Source: a bacterium (lineage in GTDB: Bacteria; Ratteibacteria; UBA8468). Taken from it: a stretch of DNA of 12,955 nucleotides. Positions 12,424-12,955 of the stretch are shown here, piece by piece. The stretch lies in assembly GCA_030637775.1 (NCBI GenBank), contig DAOWFY010000092.1, positions 1 through 12,955 on the forward strand, given 5' to 3'. The translations under genes were made by a program, and so were the position numbers. The notes beneath the pieces are model-generated. The model was not told the DNA's origin, ran no database searches, and saw nothing but the letters and a program-made list of their open reading frames with translations. The stretch's first letter is position 1; every line of letters starts with the position of its first letter.

Positions 12424-12493
12424 CGCATGAAACACAAGCATTTTCAGAAGAAGTAGCGCAATTTTGATTTTCCTACAAATTAAAGATATTATT

Positions 12494-12955
12494 TTACGCA
12501 AAAAGGCGAACATTCTCCTCACCCGCTAAATCCTTTACCTCGGAGAGAAGTTCCGGCGTCAGCTTTACTTTAGTTTCTGTCTGAATAGAGACTTTTTCTT
12601 TATTGGGGAGATGAAGCAGTAAATAAACCGGGGCCTTCCCCTTAAACCTAACCAATAATTTCTTTAAAGATTCCAGAGTGTCCTTTTCCAGGCCGGCAAG
12701 ATAGAACTCAATCTCCACTCGATTTGTTAGTTTTTCTGTAACTTCATTAATGGGAAGGACTTCGGTAGCAACGATGGATGGTCTTTCATTGCGAAAGTCA
12801 ACCTTTCCTTTTATAAAAACAACTGAGCCCGTCCGAATATGGTCAGCAAACTGGCCAAAGGCCTCGGGAAAAAGTATCACCTCCGTTTTCCCCTTTAAAT
12901 CCTCCAAAACAAGAGTTGCCATTCTCTCTCCTCTTTTTGTCATCAGCCTTTTTAC
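12494..12955 (-). CDS. dnaE: DNA polymerase III alpha subunit, C-terminal part
   Basis: This gene runs off the right edge; 153 C-terminal residues plus the stop are present. DnaE is the replicative polymerase subunit. The visible part is the C-terminal OB domain and tail: TKRGERMATLVLEDLKGKTEVILFPEAFGQFADHIRTGSVVFIKGKVD matches the usual KKGxxMAFxxLEDxxGxxEVxxFP motif, followed by RPSIVATEVLPINEV and a tail domain (YLLLHLPNKEKVSIQTETKVKLTPELLSEVKDLAGEENVRLFA). An ATG at 12943 is internal, since the frame continues upstream to the edge (VKRL). The polymerase and PHP domains are outside the window. The last codons overlap a 19-base sequence repeated imperfectly at 11003-11021. No terminator is evident after the stop. 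Confidence 0.93.
   Translation of the reverse strand, partial: VKRLMTKRGERMATLVLEDLKGKTEVILFPEAFGQFADHIRTGSVVFIKGKVDFRNERPSIVATEVLPINEVTEKLTNRVEIEFYLAGLEKDTLESLKKLLVRFKGKAPVYLLLHLPNKEKVSIQTETKVKLTPELLSEVKDLAGEENVRLFA

Larger units (their letters stand above)
12132..12493. other. Gene-poor region between dnaE and the DUF4258 gene
   Basis: This 362-base stretch has no recognised gene. A plus-strand frame from a TTG at 12248 to 12430 (60 codons) has no ribosome site and no familiar motif; a minus-strand frame through the same part is also unrecognised. It holds the dispersed palindrome at 12186-12207, an imperfect hairpin at 12392-12423 and, near 12142-12168, a stretch loosely like an insertion-sequence end. 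Decayed mobile or accessory DNA is the likeliest content; a small RNA cannot be excluded. Confidence 0.45.

Noticed and set aside
12248-12430. Plus-strand open frame of 60 codons starting with TTG
   Set aside because: No ribosome site, no promoter and no recognised motif; opposite in direction to every supported gene. Noted only as unexplained DNA.
12132-12493. Known structured RNA (RNase P, tmRNA, SRP, 6S) or tRNA
   Set aside because: None of the conserved core sequences or a tRNA cloverleaf could be recognised by eye.
12319-12522. Minus-strand open frame overlapping the dnaE end
   Set aside because: It overlaps the true dnaE 3' end in another frame, and the sequence has no recognised motif.
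12944-12955. ATG at 12943 as the start of a separate OB-fold protein
   Set aside because: The frame stays open to the window edge with VKRL, matching the residues that precede this motif in DnaE, so the ATG is internal.

Overview
All recognisable protein genes and the 5S rRNA gene lie on the minus strand, so transcription runs from high to low coordinates. The window suggests an uncultivated, moderately AT-rich diderm bacterium. LptB implies lipopolysaccharide export, Dxr implies the MEP isoprenoid pathway, and RuvABC, YebC, a DUF151 nuclease and an EF-G-like GTPase are general bacterial genes. I cannot assign a phylum; Omnitrophota- or Aerophobota-like lineages are only a guess.

Layout from the right (5') to the left (3'). 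The 3' end of dnaE enters at the right edge. A gene-poor stretch (12132-12493) follows, then an accessory block: a DUF4258-like/DUF2283 pair with its own promoter, an AbrB-type antitoxin-like protein with a near-consensus promoter, and no clear toxin. Next come mtnA (methionine salvage) and a GH130 mannoside-phosphorylase-like gene, overlapping by 4 bases. A lone 5S rRNA gene follows with a consensus-like promoter (TTGACT-17-TATAGT). Then comes a tightly packed operon: EF-G-like GTPase, bifunctional nuclease, yebC, ruvC, (internal promoter) ruvA, ruvB, lptB, uppS, dxr and the start of rseP, which leaves the window. Most junctions in this run are 1-9 bases apart or overlap. It combines translation and recombination housekeeping with envelope biogenesis (LPS export, undecaprenyl carrier, isoprenoid precursor, site-2 protease).

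The most unusual feature is a dense set of small palindromic repeats of at least five kinds, several of which shape genes. A 123-bp element with perfect 25-bp inverted ends fills the dxr-rseP gap, and one end of the same family supplies the last codons and stop of ruvC. A 66-bp element with 19-bp inverted ends contributes the start region of uppS. A 53-bp multi-hairpin element sits in frame inside mtnA and appears to add an internal peptide. A 51-bp triple-hairpin element sits just upstream of mtnA. One 22-bp palindrome occurs both inside ruvC and between genes. No transposase is visible, so these would be non-autonomous or relic elements. A separate 19-base imperfect direct repeat of the dnaE 3' end flanks the accessory block and may mark how that block was acquired.
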